Source of the DNA: JBQTJJ01 sp052387235
GTDB lineage: Bacteria; Actinomycetota; Acidimicrobiia; Acidimicrobiales; GCA-2861595
Reading direction: 5' to 3'
NCBI GenBank assembly: GCA_052387235.1
Contig: JBQTJJ010000066.1
Coordinates: forward strand, 1 to 20,408
DNA: 20,408 nt
Under the pieces are notes generated by a model, which was not told the origin of the DNA, did no database searches, and worked only from the letters and a program-made list of their open reading frames with translations. This document shows positions 1-7,833 of this stretch, piece after piece. Each line of letters starts with the position of its first letter. Position 1 is the stretch's first letter. Made by a program: the position numbers and the translations under genes.

Positions 1-1179
1 GGCGGCGGCGAACTCGGAGCAGCGCACCTCGGTGGCCCCCTCGGTGAGGCGGGCGAAGTCGTAGGTGACGATGCCCTCGCCGATGGTGGCCTCCAGGGCC
101 CGGACGACGTCGGCGGCGGCCGCGACCCACCCCAGGTGCTCGAACATCAGCACCCCGGACAGGAGCAGCGACCCGGGGTTCACCTTGTCCAGGCCGGCGT
201 ACTTGGGGGCGGTGCCGTGGGTGGCCTCGAACAGCCCGTGGCCGGTGACGTAGTTGATGTTGGCGCCGGGGGCGATCCCGATCCCGCCGACCTGGGCCGC
301 CAGCGCATCCGACAGGTAGTCGCCGTTGAGGTTGGTGGTGGCGATGACGTCGAAGTCGTCGGGGCGGGTGAGCACCTGCTGCAGGGTGATGTCGGCGATG
401 GCGTCCCTGACGAGGATGCGCTCGCCCGGCTGGCCGCCGCAGTCGTCCCAGCTCACGGCCACGTCGGCGAACTCCTCCCGGGTGACCTCGTAGCCCCAGG
501 TGCGGAAGGCCCCCTCGGTGAACTTCTGGATGTTCCCCTTGTGCACCAGGGTGACGCTCTTGCGCTTGTGGCGCACGGCGTACTCCAGGGCGGCCCGCAC
601 CAGTCGCTTGGAGCAGGTGACGGAGACGGGCTTGATGCCGACGCCGGAGTCGGGGCGGATGTCCCAGCCGAACTCGTCGTGCAGCAGCTGGATGAGACGC
701 TTGGCCTCGGCCGTGCCCTCCTCCACCTCCAGGCCGGCGTAGATGTCCTCGGTGTTCTCCCGGAAGATCACCATGTCGACCTTCTCCGGGTGCTTGACCG
801 GGGAGGGCACGCCCGCGAACCAGCGCACCGGGCGCAGGCACACGTACAGGTCGAGGATCTGGCGCAGGGCCACGTTGAGGGAGCGGATGCCGCCCCCCAC
901 CGGCGTGGTGAGCGGGCCCTTGATGCCGATCAGGGAGTCGCGGAAGGCGATGACGGTGTCGTCGGGCAGCCACTCCCCCGTCTCCTTGAACGCCTTCTCG
1001 CCGGCCAGGACCTCACGCCAGGCAATGCGCTTGCCGTGCCTGGCTGCGGCCGCGTCGAGCACGAGCCGGGTGGCGGGCCAGATGTCGACGCCGGTGCCGT
1101 CGCCCTCGATGAAGGGGATGATCGGCTCGTCCGGCACGTGCAGGACGCCGTCGGTGCCCATGGTGATCTTCTCGGCCAT
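1..1179 (-). CDS. icd: NADP-type isocitrate dehydrogenase, 3' end cut by window edge
   Basis: This gene should oxidise isocitrate to 2-oxoglutarate and CO2 in the TCA cycle, normally with NADP as acceptor. The 393 visible codons start at ATG 1179-1177 (MAEKITMGTDG) and run off the left edge. E. coli Icd is 416 residues, so only a short tail is missing. Visible family landmarks are PFIEGDGTG near the N-terminus, the substrate-binding stretch LTTPVGGGIRSLN, VIFRENTEDIYAG, LVHKGNIQKFTEGAFR, and the nucleotide-site region ATHGTAPKYAG. These fit the bacterial homodimeric Icd family rather than isopropylmalate dehydrogenase. It lies 42 nt after metF on the same strand, but a TANNNT hexamer six bases before the ATG suggests its own leaderless transcript. 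The NADP preference is inferred from family resemblance. Confidence 0.95.
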   Translation of the reverse strand, partial: MAEKITMGTDGVLHVPDEPIIPFIEGDGTGVDIWPATRLVLDAAAARHGKRIAWREVLAGEKAFKETGEWLPDDTVIAFRDSLIGIKGPLTTPVGGGIRSLNVALRQILDLYVCLRPVRWFAGVPSPVKHPEKVDMVIFRENTEDIYAGLEVEEGTAEAKRLIQLLHDEFGWDIRPDSGVGIKPVSVTCSKRLVRAALEYAVRHKRKSVTLVHKGNIQKFTEGAFRTWGYEVTREEFADVAVSWDDCGGQPGERILVRDAIADITLQQVLTRPDDFDVIATTNLNGDYLSDALAAQVGGIGIAPGANINYVTGHGLFEATHGTAPKYAGLDKVNPGSLLLSGVLMFEHLGWVAAAADVVRALEATIGEGIVTYDFARLTEGATEVRCSEFAAA

Positions 1180-1185
1180 CGGCGG

Positions 1186-1191
1186 ATGCTA
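1186..1191 (-). promoter_or_regulatory. Putative -10 element for leaderless icd transcript
   Basis: The minus strand reads TAGCAT followed by exactly six bases (CCGCCG) and the icd ATG. A TANNNT hexamer at this distance would place the transcription start on the A of the ATG. No Shine-Dalgarno sequence is present in the gap and no convincing -35 was seen. The same geometry recurs before purN, pcrA, the cobalamin-binding gene and the DUF222 gene. Confidence 0.6.
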
Positions 1192-1221
1192 CCGACGGCG
1201 CCCGCCCTGCGGGAGCGTGGC

Positions 1222-2097
1222 TCAGGCGGCGGGGCCGAGGCCCAGGTTGGCGTAGATCTCGCGCGTCGCCGTGGAGCGATTCAGCGTGTAGAAGTGCAGG
1301 CCGGGCACGCCGGCGTCCAGCAGCTCCCGGCACAGGTCGGTGGCCACCTCGACGCCGACGCGGCGCACCTCCTCGGGCCGGTCGCCCACCGCCTCGATGC
1401 GGGCGGCCAGGTCGGGGGGGAACTCGGCGCCCGCCATCCGGGCGAAGCGCTGGACCTGGCCGGCGTTGGTGACCGGCATGATGCCGGGGATGACGGGGGT
1501 GCCGACGCCCCGCTCGGCCAGGTCCTCCATCATGGACAGGTAGTCGCGCGCCCGGAAGAAGAACTGGGTGATGCCGAAGTCGGCCAGGCGCAGCTTGGCG
1601 GCCAGGTGGTCCCGGTCGGCGGCCCGGTCGCCGGCCGAGCGGGGGTGGAGCTCGGGGTGGGCGGCCACGCCCACGGAGAAGTCGCCGAGCGACCGCACCA
1701 GGTCCACCAGCTCGGAGGCGAAGCGGAAGTCCCCGGCCGGCGCCGGCTCGTCGCCGTTGGTGGCGGGCGGGTCCCCGGCCAGGGCGAGGATGTTGTCCAC
1801 GCCGTTGTCCCGGTAGCCGGTGACGATGTCGGCCAGCTCGCCCCGGGTGTGGCCGGCGCACGTGAGGTGGGCCATGGCCGTCATCGACGTGTCCCTGTTG
1901 ATGCGCAGGACGATGTCCCGGGTGCGCTCGCGGGTGGAGCCGCCGGCGCCGTAGGTGACCGAGACGAACGAGGGCCGCAGCGGCTCGAGCTCGTGGAGCG
2001 CCTTCTCCAGCTGGCGCTCGGCCTCGTCGGTCTTCGGGGGGAAGAACTCGAACGAGAAGGTGCGCCCTCCCGCCAGCAGGTCGGTGATGCGGGCCAT
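1222..2097 (-). CDS. metF: 5,10-methylenetetrahydrofolate reductase
   Basis: The enzyme reduces 5,10-methylene-THF to 5-methyl-THF with an FAD cofactor, supplying methyl groups for methionine synthesis. The 291-residue product is close to the usual bacterial length (about 290-300). Visible motifs are FSFEFFPPK (residues 14-22, containing the catalytic Glu17), VTYGAGGS (47-54), ALAGDPP (105-111), GITQFFF (175-181), PGIMPV (204-209) and GLHFYTLNRS (266-275), which are the TIM-barrel signatures of MetF. The start is ATG 2097-2095, only two bases after the folD stop, so translational coupling to folD is likely. Its place after folD is logical because FolD interconverts the methylene-THF that MetF consumes. 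Confidence 0.96.
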   Translation of the reverse strand: MARITDLLAGGRTFSFEFFPPKTDEAERQLEKALHELEPLRPSFVSVTYGAGGSTRERTRDIVLRINRDTSMTAMAHLTCAGHTRGELADIVTGYRDNGVDNILALAGDPPATNGDEPAPAGDFRFASELVDLVRSLGDFSVGVAAHPELHPRSAGDRAADRDHLAAKLRLADFGITQFFFRARDYLSMMEDLAERGVGTPVIPGIMPVTNAGQVQRFARMAGAEFPPDLAARIEAVGDRPEEVRRVGVEVATDLCRELLDAGVPGLHFYTLNRSTATREIYANLGLGPAA

Positions 2098-2099
2098 GC

Positions 2100-2966
2100 T
2101 CAGCCGGCCCGGGCCGCGCCGCGCTCGGCCGCCTCCACCGCGTTGCGGAACAGCATGGCCACCGTGGTGGGGCCCACCCCGCCCACGCGGGGGGTGATGG
2201 CACCGGCGACCTCGGCCACCGACTCGTCCACGTCGGGCAGCAGGCGCCGGCCCTCGTATCGCACCCCGCCGCCGACCACCACCGAGCCGGGGCTCACGTG
2301 CTCGGGTCGCAGGATGCCGGGCACGCCGGCCGCCGCCACCACGATGGCGGCGCGGCGGGTGTAGCGGGGCCAGTCGGGCACGCCGGTGTGCACGACGGTC
2401 ACCGCCGCGTTGGCGGTGGGCCGCTTCTGGCTGAGCAGCAGGGCCAGGGGGCGCCCGAGCGTCATGCCCCGGCCCAGGATGACCACCTCCCGCCCGGCCA
2501 CCGGGATGTCGTAGTGGGCCAGCAGGGCCTCGATGCCCGCCGGCGTGCAGGGCACCGGGCCGGGCACGCCCATGGCCAGGCGGCCCAGGTTGAGCGGGTG
2601 CATCCCGTCCACGTCCTTGTCGGGGTCGAGGAGGGAGAGGGCGGACTCGTAGTCGATCTGGGGCGGGGTGGGGTGCTGCACGAGCATGGCGTCGACGGCG
2701 GGGTCGTCGTTCCACGCCCGGATGGCCGACTCCAGGTCGGCCTGGGTGGCGTCGGCCGGGAGGTGGACGTGGGGCGACGCCATCCCCAGCTCGGCCGCCT
2801 TTTTCTGCTTGATCCGGATGTAGCCGGCGCTGGCCGGGTCGTCGCCCACCAGGATGGTGCCCAGCACCGGCGGGTGGCCGCCGGCGGCCAGCTTGGCGGC
2901 CCGGTCGGCCACGTCGGCCAGCACGGCCGCCGCCACCGGGGCGCCCTCGAGCAGGCGGGCCGTCAA
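2100..2966 (-). CDS. folD: Methylenetetrahydrofolate dehydrogenase/cyclohydrolase, divergent
   Basis: FolD oxidises 5,10-methylene-THF to methenyl-THF and hydrolyses it to 10-formyl-THF, the formyl donor used by PurN and PurH encoded just upstream. The 288-residue product has SAGYIRIKQKKAAELG (Lys53 aligning with the catalytic Lys), DPDKDVDGMHPLNLGRL, PCTPAGIEALL, a nucleotide-binding VILGRGMTLGRP, and GGVGPTTVAML near the C-terminus. Several positions differ from classical FolD: LVQHPTPP for LVQLPLP, GRGMTLG for GRSxxVG, and VVVGGGV for VIDVGI, which removes a usually conserved Asp. The start is TTG 2966-2964, overlapping the purH stop as TTGA; no in-frame ATG or GTG fits a full-length N-terminus. 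Identity is secure; full bifunctionality is not. Confidence 0.92.
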   Translation of the reverse strand: MTARLLEGAPVAAAVLADVADRAAKLAAGGHPPVLGTILVGDDPASAGYIRIKQKKAAELGMASPHVHLPADATQADLESAIRAWNDDPAVDAMLVQHPTPPQIDYESALSLLDPDKDVDGMHPLNLGRLAMGVPGPVPCTPAGIEALLAHYDIPVAGREVVILGRGMTLGRPLALLLSQKRPTANAAVTVVHTGVPDWPRYTRRAAIVVAAAGVPGILRPEHVSPGSVVVGGGVRYEGRRLLPDVDESVAEVAGAITPRVGGVGPTTVAMLFRNAVEAAERGAARAG

Positions 2967-4471
2967 TGGAGGAAGTGCCGTTCCCCGGTGAGCACCATGG
3001 CCACCCCGTGCTCGTCGGCGGCGGCGATGACCTCGTCGTCGCGGAGGCTGCCGCCGGGCTGGATCACCACCGCCGCGCCGGCCGCCACCGCCGCGTCCAC
3101 GCCGTCGCGGAAGGGGTAGAAGGCGTCGCTGGCGCAGGCCCCGCCCCGGGCCCGGCCCGCCGCCTTGCGGGCCGCCAGCTCGGCCGCGTCGACCCGGCTC
3201 TGCTGGCCGGCGCCGATGCCCACGGCCTGGCCGTCCTTCACCAGCACGATGGAGTTGGACTTCACGTGGCCGCCCACCCGCCATGCCAGCTCGGCGTCCC
3301 GCCACTGCTCCTCGGTGGGCGCCACCCTGGTGGCCACCCGCCACGTGGACCGGTCGGTCTCGAAGCGGTGGGGCTCCTGCACGAGGAAGCCGCCGCCCAC
3401 CTGGCGGTACTGGCGGGCCTCGGGCCCGGGCGCCGGCGCCCGCAGCAACCGGGTGGCCTTGCGCCGGGCCACCAGCTGCTCCACCGCCGCCGGTTCGAAG
3501 GCGGGGGCCACGACGACGTCGGCCTGGGGCCCGGCCGCGATGGCCGCCGCCACCTCGCCGGTGAGGGGGCCGTTCAGGGCGACGATGCCGCCGAAGGCGG
3601 AGCGCTCGTCGCCGGCCAGAGCCCGCTGGAAGGCGGTGGTGAGGTCGCCGGCCACGGCCACGCCGCACGGGTTGGCGTGCTTGATGACGGCGCACGCCGG
3701 CCCCGAGCCGAGGTCGTGGGCCAGGCGCCACGCCGCCTCGGTGTCGTAGATGTTGAGGTAGGACAGGGCCAGCCCGGCCAGCTGCTCCACCCCGTCCCAC
3801 CACGAGGCGACGCCCACCTCCCGGTAGCGGGCCGCCCGCTGGTGGGGGTTCTCCCCGTAGCGGAGGCGCTCGTCGGTGCGCTCCAGGGCCAGGTGGAGGG
3901 TGGGGGGCAGCAGGGCCTCGTCGGTGCCCTCGTCGAACCACGCCACGATGGCGGCGTCGTAGGCGGCGGTGTGGGCGAAGGCGGCCCGGGCCAGCCGGCG
4001 CCGGGTCCCCTCCGCCAGGGCCCCGTCCCGGCGCAGCTCGTCCAGCACCTCGCCGTAGTCGGCAGGGTCGACCACCACCCCCGCGAAGGCCCAGTTCTTG
4101 GCCGCGGCCCGCACCATGGCGGGGCCCCCGATGTCGATCAGCTCCTCCGACGGCTTGCTCCGGAACGGGTAGAGGTTGCACACCACCAGGTCGACGGGCT
4201 GGATGCCGTAGGCCTCCAGGTCGGCCAGGTGCTCGGGCTTCGACCGGTCGGCCAGGATGCCGGCGTGGATGCGGGGGTGCAGGGTCTTCACCCGCCCGCC
4301 CAGCATCTCGGGCGACCCGGTGACGTCGCCCACGCCGGCGTGGGGGATGCCGGCGCCGGCCAGGGCGGCGGAGGTGCCCCCGCTCGACACCAGCTCGAAG
4401 CCGAGCCCGGCCAGGCCCCGGGCGAAGGCCTCCAGGCCGGTCTTGTCGTACACCGAGACGAGGGCTCTCAC
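2963..4471 (-). CDS. purH: Bifunctional AICAR formyltransferase / IMP cyclohydrolase
   Basis: PurH performs the last two steps of de novo purine synthesis: formylation of AICAR with 10-formyl-THF and ring closure to IMP. The 502-residue product has the N-terminal cyclohydrolase (MGS-like) domain, with SVYDKTG (6-12), SSGGTSAAL (29-37) and GRVKTLHPRIHAGIL (59-73). The C-terminal transformylase has RYGENPHQ (204-211), the catalytic Lys-His in KHANPCG (264-270), SAFGG (291-295) and VKSNSIVL (403-410). E. coli PurH is 529 residues, so this is complete. The start is GTG 4471-4469, overlapping the purN stop as GTGA, and the stop overlaps the folD TTG. The overlaps at both ends indicate a coupled purN-purH-folD-metF transcript. 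Confidence 0.97.
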   Translation of the reverse strand: MRALVSVYDKTGLEAFARGLAGLGFELVSSGGTSAALAGAGIPHAGVGDVTGSPEMLGGRVKTLHPRIHAGILADRSKPEHLADLEAYGIQPVDLVVCNLYPFRSKPSEELIDIGGPAMVRAAAKNWAFAGVVVDPADYGEVLDELRRDGALAEGTRRRLARAAFAHTAAYDAAIVAWFDEGTDEALLPPTLHLALERTDERLRYGENPHQRAARYREVGVASWWDGVEQLAGLALSYLNIYDTEAAWRLAHDLGSGPACAVIKHANPCGVAVAGDLTTAFQRALAGDERSAFGGIVALNGPLTGEVAAAIAAGPQADVVVAPAFEPAAVEQLVARRKATRLLRAPAPGPEARQYRQVGGGFLVQEPHRFETDRSTWRVATRVAPTEEQWRDAELAWRVGGHVKSNSIVLVKDGQAVGIGAGQQSRVDAAELAARKAAGRARGGACASDAFYPFRDGVDAAVAAGAAVVIQPGGSLRDDEVIAAADEHGVAMVLTGERHFLH

Positions 4472-5019
4472 CGTTGCAGGAACTCCTTCACGGTCTGCGG
4501 GAGCAGGCGGCGCTCCACGGTCTTGATGCGCTCGTGCAGGCGCTCGGCCGTGTCGCCGGGCAGGACCGGCACCGCCTCCTGGGCCAGGATGGGACCGGCG
4601 TCCACGTCGATGGTGGCCACGTGGACGGTGCAGCCGGTGACCTTCACGCCGGCGGCCAGGGCATCCTCCACCGCGTGCCACCCGGGGAAGGCGGGCAGGA
4701 GGGCGGGATGGGTGTTGAGGACCCGGCCCGGGAAGGCCTCGAAGAACGGCTTGTCGAGCACGGTGCCGAAGCCGGCCATGACCACCAGGTCGACGCCGTG
4801 GCGCTGCAGGGCGTCGATCAGGCGGTGGGTGTAGTCGAGGCGGTCGAAGCCGGGGCCGAACGAGGGCCGGGCCACCAGCTCGGCGGCGGCGCCGGCGCCG
4901 GCCGCGATGCGCAGCGCGTTGCAGTCCCGGTCGGCCACCACGACCGCGATGGGGAGGCCGGCGTCGAGGAGGGCGTCGAGGATGGACCCCGTTCCCGAGG
5001 CGAGCACGCCGATGGCCAC
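4468..5019 (-). CDS. purN: Phosphoribosylglycinamide formyltransferase
   Basis: PurN transfers the formyl group of 10-formyl-THF to GAR, the third step of purine synthesis. The 183-residue product is somewhat shorter than E. coli PurN (212). It carries the catalytic triad in the expected places: Asn102 and His104 in VLNTHPALLPAFPG and Asp140 in TIDVDAGPILAQEAV. The N-terminal phosphate-binding loop reads LASGTGSIL, and VVMAGFGTVL precedes the catalytic segment. The start is GTG 5019-5017. A TAGCGT hexamer sits exactly six bases upstream with no Shine-Dalgarno, so translation is probably leaderless and this gene probably begins the purN-purH-folD-metF operon. Confidence 0.95.
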   Translation of the reverse strand: MAIGVLASGTGSILDALLDAGLPIAVVVADRDCNALRIAAGAGAAAELVARPSFGPGFDRLDYTHRLIDALQRHGVDLVVMAGFGTVLDKPFFEAFPGRVLNTHPALLPAFPGWHAVEDALAAGVKVTGCTVHVATIDVDAGPILAQEAVPVLPGDTAERLHERIKTVERRLLPQTVKEFLQR

Positions 5020-5025
5020 GGCTGC

Positions 5026-5031
5026 ACGCTA
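5026..5031 (-). promoter_or_regulatory. Putative -10 element for leaderless purN operon transcript
   Basis: The minus strand reads TAGCGT, then six bases (GCAGCC), then the GTG start of purN. Spacing and composition match the element before icd. This is the likely promoter of the purine/one-carbon operon. Confidence 0.6.
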
Positions 5032-5034
5032 CCG

Positions 5035-5057
5035 CCCGGGGCGGGGCGGGCCCCGGG
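5035..5057 (-). terminator. Strong GC hairpin between amidase gene and purN
   Basis: Bases 5035-5042 (CCCGGGGC) and 5050-5057 (GCCCCGGG) are perfect inverted repeats separated by seven bases, giving an 8-bp all-GC stem. It lies 14 nt after the amidase stop and just before the purN -10 element. There is no T-tract, so it would be a U-less actinobacterial-type terminator; insulation of the two units is inferred. Confidence 0.4.
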
Positions 5058-5071
5058 GATTCCGGAGCCGG

Positions 5072-6157
5072 CTACAGCTCCGGGTCCTGGCAGTTCGAGG
5101 CGCCGCCGCCGCCGCCGGCCGGACTCTCCCGGGGGTAGGGCACGGTGAAGCCGGAGCCCGGGTCCCGGGTGGTGAGGAAGCGCAGGACGCCCCGGGCCAC
5201 GGCCTCGCCCTCCACCTGGCGCACGTCGGCGCGGGTGAACAGCGCCTCCTCCGGCGGGTTGGACACGAAGCCCAGCTCGGCCAGCGCCGCCGGCACGCCC
5301 TGGGTCCGGCGCAGGATGCCGTAGTAGTCGTCGCCGTCGACGTTGGTGCGGTACTTGGCGCCGGCGTCGGTGTCGGCCACCCACGGGACCGGGTACGCCG
5401 CGAGGGCCTTCACGACCTCCTCGTACACCAGGCCGGCCAGGCGCTTGGACTGGGCCGAGGCGACCTGGTAGTAGGTCTCGCTCCCGGGCTTCGGGAACGG
5501 GCCGTCGGGCTCGGCGTTGTGGTGCACCGACACGAACGCCTCCGGGTCGAGGGCCTTCACGATCGCGGCCCGCTGGACCAGCGTGATGCGGTAGTCGGCG
5601 GTGCGGGTGAGGATCGTGCGCACGCCCGCCTTCTCCAGCGCGTTGCGGGCGTGCTCCACCACCTCGAGGTTGAGGCCCTTCTCGGCCAGCCCGCCCGGGC
5701 CCACCGCCCCGGGCTCCACCCCGCCGTGGCCGGCGTCGAGCACCACCGTGGCCCCGGTCACCGGCGTGCCGTCGTGCAGCACCGCGCTCCGCCCGCACGG
5801 CGTGGTGACCCGGTAGCCCGCCCCCTCCCGGCCCGTGACCGGCAGCACCACGCCCCTGGGCGACACCAGCACCTTGGCGTCGGCGGCCGGCGGGGGCGCG
5901 GCCGGCGCCGCGGTGGGGGCCGGGGTGGCGGGAGGCAGCGTGGTGGGCGCCTCGGTGGCGGGCGGGGCGGCGGCCGTGGTGGCGGCCGTGGTGGTCGTGG
6001 CCGGCGCCGCCGCCGTCGTGGTCGGGGCGGCCGTGGTGCTGGTGGTGGTGGTGCCGGCCGCCACCCGGTCGGCCCGGTCGTCGTCCTGGCGGATGTCGAC
6101 CACCGCGGCCGACAGCACCGACACCAGGAACAGCACCGCCACCGAGAGGCGCATCAT
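5072..6157 (-). CDS. Secreted N-acetylmuramoyl-L-alanine amidase (Amidase_3)
   Basis: This zinc hydrolase should cleave the amide bond between N-acetylmuramic acid and L-alanine in peptidoglycan, outside the membrane. The 361-residue product begins with a hydrophobic signal or anchor (residues 3-20). A Thr/Ala/Pro-rich linker follows (about 35-95) with long runs of Thr and Ala. The catalytic domain is at about 137-330: DAGHGG with His144, Glu159 in LAEKGLNLE, His212 in VSVHHNA, and the catalytic Glu294 in LAELGFVSNP. The tail is Gly-rich with one Cys near the end. Two ATGs are adjacent (6157 and 6154); GGAGGA at 6166-6161 lies three bases from the first and six from the second, so 6154 may be the real start. 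A TAGCCT hexamer at 6172-6167 could be its -10. Confidence 0.93.
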   Translation of the reverse strand: MMRLSVAVLFLVSVLSAAVVDIRQDDDRADRVAAGTTTTSTTAAPTTTAAAPATTTTAATTAAAPPATEAPTTLPPATPAPTAAPAAPPPAADAKVLVSPRGVVLPVTGREGAGYRVTTPCGRSAVLHDGTPVTGATVVLDAGHGGVEPGAVGPGGLAEKGLNLEVVEHARNALEKAGVRTILTRTADYRITLVQRAAIVKALDPEAFVSVHHNAEPDGPFPKPGSETYYQVASAQSKRLAGLVYEEVVKALAAYPVPWVADTDAGAKYRTNVDGDDYYGILRRTQGVPAALAELGFVSNPPEEALFTRADVRQVEGEAVARGVLRFLTTRDPGSGFTVPYPRESPAGGGGGASNCQDPEL

Positions 6158-6227
6158 CGGTCCTCCAGGCTAGGCCCGGTCAGGGCCGGCGCCGGCGCGC
6201 CCCCCCGCCGGCGAGGTCGTCGGAGAC

Positions 6228-6316
6228 GGGCGACGACCCGCGGCCCGGCGGGGGCGGCTCGTGTGCCGGCGGCGGGCGACAACCCCGCGGCCCGGCCGGG
6301 GCGGCTCGTGTGCCGG
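6228..6316. repeat. Two-copy intergenic direct repeat of about 42 bp
   Basis: Bases 6228-6269 and 6274-6316 are near-identical (both begin GGGCGAC and end GGCTCGTGTGCCGG), differing by a one-base indel and about two substitutions. They fill the middle of the 198-base gap between the SEC-C gene stop and the amidase start. No gene or clear hairpin with a T-tract was seen in this gap. Confidence 0.75.
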
Positions 6317-6355
6317 AGCCGGGCGGGCGCCGCTCGGACCCGGCCCAGAACGGGG

Positions 6356-6874
6356 TCAGCCGGCGGCGCGGAGGCGGTCGCTGCCGGCGGCGGCGGCGGC
6401 CTGGCGGACCGAGGCGGTGAGGAGGCGCTTGAGCTTGGGCGTGGAGAGCTCGAGCAGGGCGACGGCCGCCACGCGGGGGGCGACCCGGCCGGCGTCCCGG
6501 AGGGCGGTGGCGGCCCGGGCCAGGTCGGCGCGGGCGGCGGGCGTGTCCAGGTGGGAGACGGCGCCGGGGAGGGCGGCGTCCACGCCGCCGGCGTCGCCGG
6601 CGGCCGCGGCCCGCACCAGCCCGGCCACCGCCGGCGCCTCGAGGGGGAGGGGGAGCCGGAGGGAGGGATGCAGGGCCGGCAGCTCGAGGGCCTCGTCGTA
6701 GAGGGCCGCCAGCTCCGCCGGCGTGCACGACACCACCATGCAGATGCTGGGCACCACCAGGCCGGCCAGGTGGGCCACGGCCGCCTCGGTGGCCATGGCC
6801 GCGGCCCGGCCGCAGCATCGCTTCGACGTGCGCCCGCTGCCGCACGGGCACCTGGACTTGGGGTCGGCCGCCAT
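6356..6874 (-). CDS. SEC-C motif (zinc-binding) protein of unknown function
   Basis: The 172-residue product begins with a SEC-C motif, SRCPCGSGRTSKRCCG (about residues 7-22), with the Cys-x-Cys and Cys-Cys pairs that bind zinc. The same motif occurs at the C-terminus of SecA and in many small proteins. The remainder is Ala/Leu-rich and probably helical, and matches no family I recognise. ATG 6874-6872 is preferred because GGAGG (6884-6880) lies five bases upstream; a GTG two codons earlier overlaps that ribosome-binding site. It follows sucD by about 70 nt on the same strand and could be read through from it. Its function is unknown; a role in metal binding or protein handling is only a guess. 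Confidence 0.8.
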   Translation of the reverse strand: MAADPKSRCPCGSGRTSKRCCGRAAAMATEAAVAHLAGLVVPSICMVVSCTPAELAALYDEALELPALHPSLRLPLPLEAPAVAGLVRAAAAGDAGGVDAALPGAVSHLDTPAARADLARAATALRDAGRVAPRVAAVALLELSTPKLKRLLTASVRQAAAAAGSDRLRAAG

Positions 6875-6944
6875 GGTCACCTCCGCGAGGACGGGTGCAC
6901 CATGTTCGCCGCGGCCAGGGCCGGGGTGGTGGATCCCCGGGGGG

Positions 6945-7829
6945 TCAGGCCCCGGACAGCACCCCGGCCATGAGGAACCCGGCCTCGGTGGGGTTGGCCG
7001 CCACCTGGGCGCCGGCGGCCCGCAGGGCGTCGATCTTGGCCCTGGCCGTGCCCTTGGACCCCGAGACGATGGCGCCGGCGTGGCCCATGCGCCGCCCGGG
7101 CGGGGCGGTGAGGCCGGCCACGTAGGCCACCAGCGGCTTGGCCATCTCGGCGCCCGCGAACTCGGCGGCCTCCTCCTCGGCCGAGCCGCCGATCTCGCCG
7201 ATCAGCAGCACGGCCCGGGTCTCGGGGTCGGCCTCGAACGCCCGCAGGCAGTCGATGAACGAGGTGCCGGGCACGGGGTCGCCGCCGATGCCGACGCAGG
7301 TGGTGACGCCGATCCCTGCCTGCTGCAGCTCGTAGAGGGCCTGGTAGGTGAGCGTGCCCGAGCGGCTCACGATGCCGACCGGCCCGCCGCCCAGGGCGAT
7401 CTCGCCGGCGGTGATGCCGATGTTGCAGCGGCCGGGGGTGATGATGCCGGGGCAGTTGGGGCCGAGGAGCCGGGTGCCCGGGAACTCCCGCCGCAGCCGG
7501 TTGAACAGCAGCGCCTCGTCCTGGGCCGGCACGCCCTCGGTGATGACCACCACCAGCTCCATGCCGGCCTCGGCCGCCTCCAGCACGGCGCCGGGGACGC
7601 CGGGGGCGGGGATGAACACGCACGACACGGTGGCGCCGGTCGCCTCGGCCGCGTCGGTCACGGTGGCGAAGATCGGCACGCCCTCGACGTCGGTGCCCGC
7701 CTTCTTGGGGTTGGTGCCGGCCACCACCTGGGTGCCGTACGCCCGGTTGCGCAGGCCGTAGAAGCGGCCCTGGCTCCCGGTGAGGCCCTGCACGACCACC
7801 TTGGTGGTCTCGTCCACGAAGATCGCCAT
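6945..7829 (-). CDS. sucD: Succinyl-CoA ligase (ADP/GDP-forming), alpha subunit
   Basis: With SucC this subunit interconverts succinyl-CoA and succinate with substrate-level phosphorylation in the TCA cycle. The 294-residue product matches the usual length (about 290). The CoA-binding Rossmann region has QGLTGSQGRFYG (14-25). GPNCPGIITPG (123-133) and GIVSRSGTLTYQA follow. The phosphorylated active-site His is His250 in GRRMGHAGAIVSG. The start is ATG 7829-7827, four bases after the sucC stop, with a purine-rich GGGAGGGA ribosome-binding site inside the end of sucC. The order sucC then sucD is the usual one. Confidence 0.97.
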   Translation of the reverse strand: MAIFVDETTKVVVQGLTGSQGRFYGLRNRAYGTQVVAGTNPKKAGTDVEGVPIFATVTDAAEATGATVSCVFIPAPGVPGAVLEAAEAGMELVVVITEGVPAQDEALLFNRLRREFPGTRLLGPNCPGIITPGRCNIGITAGEIALGGGPVGIVSRSGTLTYQALYELQQAGIGVTTCVGIGGDPVPGTSFIDCLRAFEADPETRAVLLIGEIGGSAEEEAAEFAGAEMAKPLVAYVAGLTAPPGRRMGHAGAIVSGSKGTARAKIDALRAAGAQVAANPTEAGFLMAGVLSGA

Positions 7830-7833
7830 GGCG

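Noticed and set aside
1201..1213. CCCGC-CCT-GCGGG hairpin after metF as a terminator
   Set aside because: The stem is only 5 bp with a 3-base loop and no T-tract, which is common by chance at this GC content.
136..2364. A 742-residue plus-strand open frame, and similar long frames such as 2966-4834, 4907-6973 and 10739-12823
   Set aside because: They lie antisense to well-supported genes, consist of low-complexity Gly/Ala/Val/Arg/His-rich sequence with no family motif, and are expected by-products of very high GC content.
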